Shown here one piece after another: positions 63,388 through 64,000 of a stretch of DNA of 64,000 bases. Below the pieces are notes generated by a model. The model worked only from the letters and a program-made list of their open reading frames with translations, had not been told where the DNA came from and ran no database searches. Source of the DNA: Bifidobacterium tissieri (GTDB taxonomy: Bacteria; Actinomycetota; Actinomycetes; Actinomycetales; Bifidobacteriaceae); NCBI RefSeq assembly GCF_002259645.1, contig NZ_MWWV01000015.1, positions 1 through 64,000 of the forward strand, given 5' to 3'. A program made the position numbers and the translations under genes. Each line of letters starts with the position of its first letter. The stretch's first letter is position 1.

Positions 63388-64000
63388 ATGACCTCATATA
63401 ACGAGAATCCCAATCCGTTCGCCAACGGTCCCTCCGAATCAGACAATGCCGGTAACGCAGGCAATGACAACGCCGCGGGTGCCAGCGGCACTGGTGACAA
63501 CGGCAGCGCCAATCCGTATTCCAGCGCCTACGGTCAGAATGATCAGAACGGCCAGACCGGTCAGTCCTCCTACGATCAGAGTTACGGTTCGGCCGGCCAG
63601 ACCGACCAGTCCACATATGGTCAGAATCCGTACAGCCAGAGTCCGTACGATCCTTCCGGTCAGACTAGTCAGGCTGATCAGGCGGCATACGGCCAGAGCC
63701 AGTATGGGCAGAACGGACAGTCGCCGTACGGCCAGAATCCATACGATCAGAGTGGCCAGTCGGCGTATGGTCAATCTCCATACGGCCAGCAGTCCGGAAC
63801 CAATCCGTACACTGGCAGTCCGTATGGACAGAACACGTACGCACAGGATCCGTATGGTCAGAACACGTACGGTCAGAACGTATACGGGCAGAATCCGTAT
63901 GCGCAGACCCCGTACCAGTCCGCTCCGAACGCGGCGCAACCCCCCTATCAGCAGGCGCCTCAGCAGCCGTACACGCAGACCCCATATGCACAGACCCCGC
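63388..64000 (+). CDS. Gln/Tyr/Asn/Gly/Pro-rich N-terminus of a truncated gene
   Basis: The frame from ATG 63388 (GAGG 5 bases upstream) is open to the window edge: 204 residues seen. After MTSYNENPNPFANG it becomes a repeat of YGQNPY/YGQSPY/YAQTPY-like units with frequent GQ and NP, giving a prion-like, tyrosine-spaced low-complexity tract. In actinobacteria such tracts often precede membrane domains (for example DUF4190, RDD or TM2 proteins), but the downstream part is outside the window, so no function is assigned. Confidence 0.75.
   Translation, partial: MTSYNENPNPFANGPSESDNAGNAGNDNAAGASGTGDNGSANPYSSAYGQNDQNGQTGQSSYDQSYGSAGQTDQSTYGQNPYSQSPYDPSGQTSQADQAAYGQSQYGQNGQSPYGQNPYDQSGQSAYGQSPYGQQSGTNPYTGSPYGQNTYAQDPYGQNTYGQNVYGQNPYAQTPYQSAPNAAQPPYQQAPQQPYTQTPYAQTP

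Overview
The window is about 60% GC and reads as the chromosome of an actinomycete, most probably a Bifidobacterium. The grounds are an L-arabinose isomerase/L-ribulose-5-phosphate 4-epimerase pair, LacI-type operators of the form used in bifidobacterial sugar regulons, a PhoR/RegX3-like regulator pair beside pstSCAB with GTTCAC direct-repeat PHO boxes, LAXTG-type surface anchoring, and an orphan GcvH. Species cannot be fixed from sequence reading alone. No rRNA, tRNA, transposase, prophage or CRISPR array was found.

Layout. 1-7194: end of araD, a 3.4 kb repeat island with no convincing gene, a sugar-porter MFS transporter and araA, the last two each behind a TATGTGAACG-type operator. 7709-18803: a tight co-directional operon of eight genes (AMP-forming acyl/aminoacyl ligase, acyl carrier protein, ABC ATPase, FtsX-type permease with a large coiled-coil ectodomain, stand-alone condensation-domain protein, Sfp-type phosphopantetheinyl transferase, LAXTG-anchored surface protein, SDR oxidoreductase). 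This is the most unusual system here: it looks like a miniature carrier-protein pathway coupled to export or cell-surface modification. 18819-24011: long-chain acyl-CoA synthetase, 5'-nucleotidase, gamma-glutamyl-GABA hydrolase-like amidotransferase and a TPR/membrane protein. 24089-27221 (minus): zinc alcohol dehydrogenase, polyol-type MFS permease and VOC protein, with a long structured element between the first two. 27369-27384: a perfect 16-bp parS site. 27897-34756: fused CydDC-like ABC exporter, aldo/keto reductase, secreted HNH-type nuclease, Nramp transporter.

34954-42096 is the phosphate regulon: histidine kinase (plus), response regulator (minus, convergent with the kinase), PHO box, pstS-pstC-pstA-pstB. 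42250-43130 is a second repeat island that shares two repeat families, in the same order, with the first. 43293-54035: G5/transglycosylase Rpf-like protein, thioredoxin, DUF4916-like protein, alpha/beta hydrolase, NudC-like NUDIX, L,D-transpeptidase, GcvH, App1-type phosphatase, S9 oligopeptidase. 54197-61748: four poorly described genes, namely a large protein with a duplicated N-terminal domain and S1-like segments, a metzincin lipoprotein translationally coupled to a SLOG-like protein, and a 1089-residue TPR/Sel1 protein. 61808-64000: a fourth copy of the first island's palindromic element, leuB, and the start of a Q/Y/N-rich protein running off the end.

Functional links that follow from the sequence: the transporter and araA share operators; the response regulator and pst share one PHO-box intergenic region; the carrier-protein operon is compact (gaps from -17 to +64 nt) and ends at a strong hairpin; the repeat islands are confined to the longest intergenic stretches.
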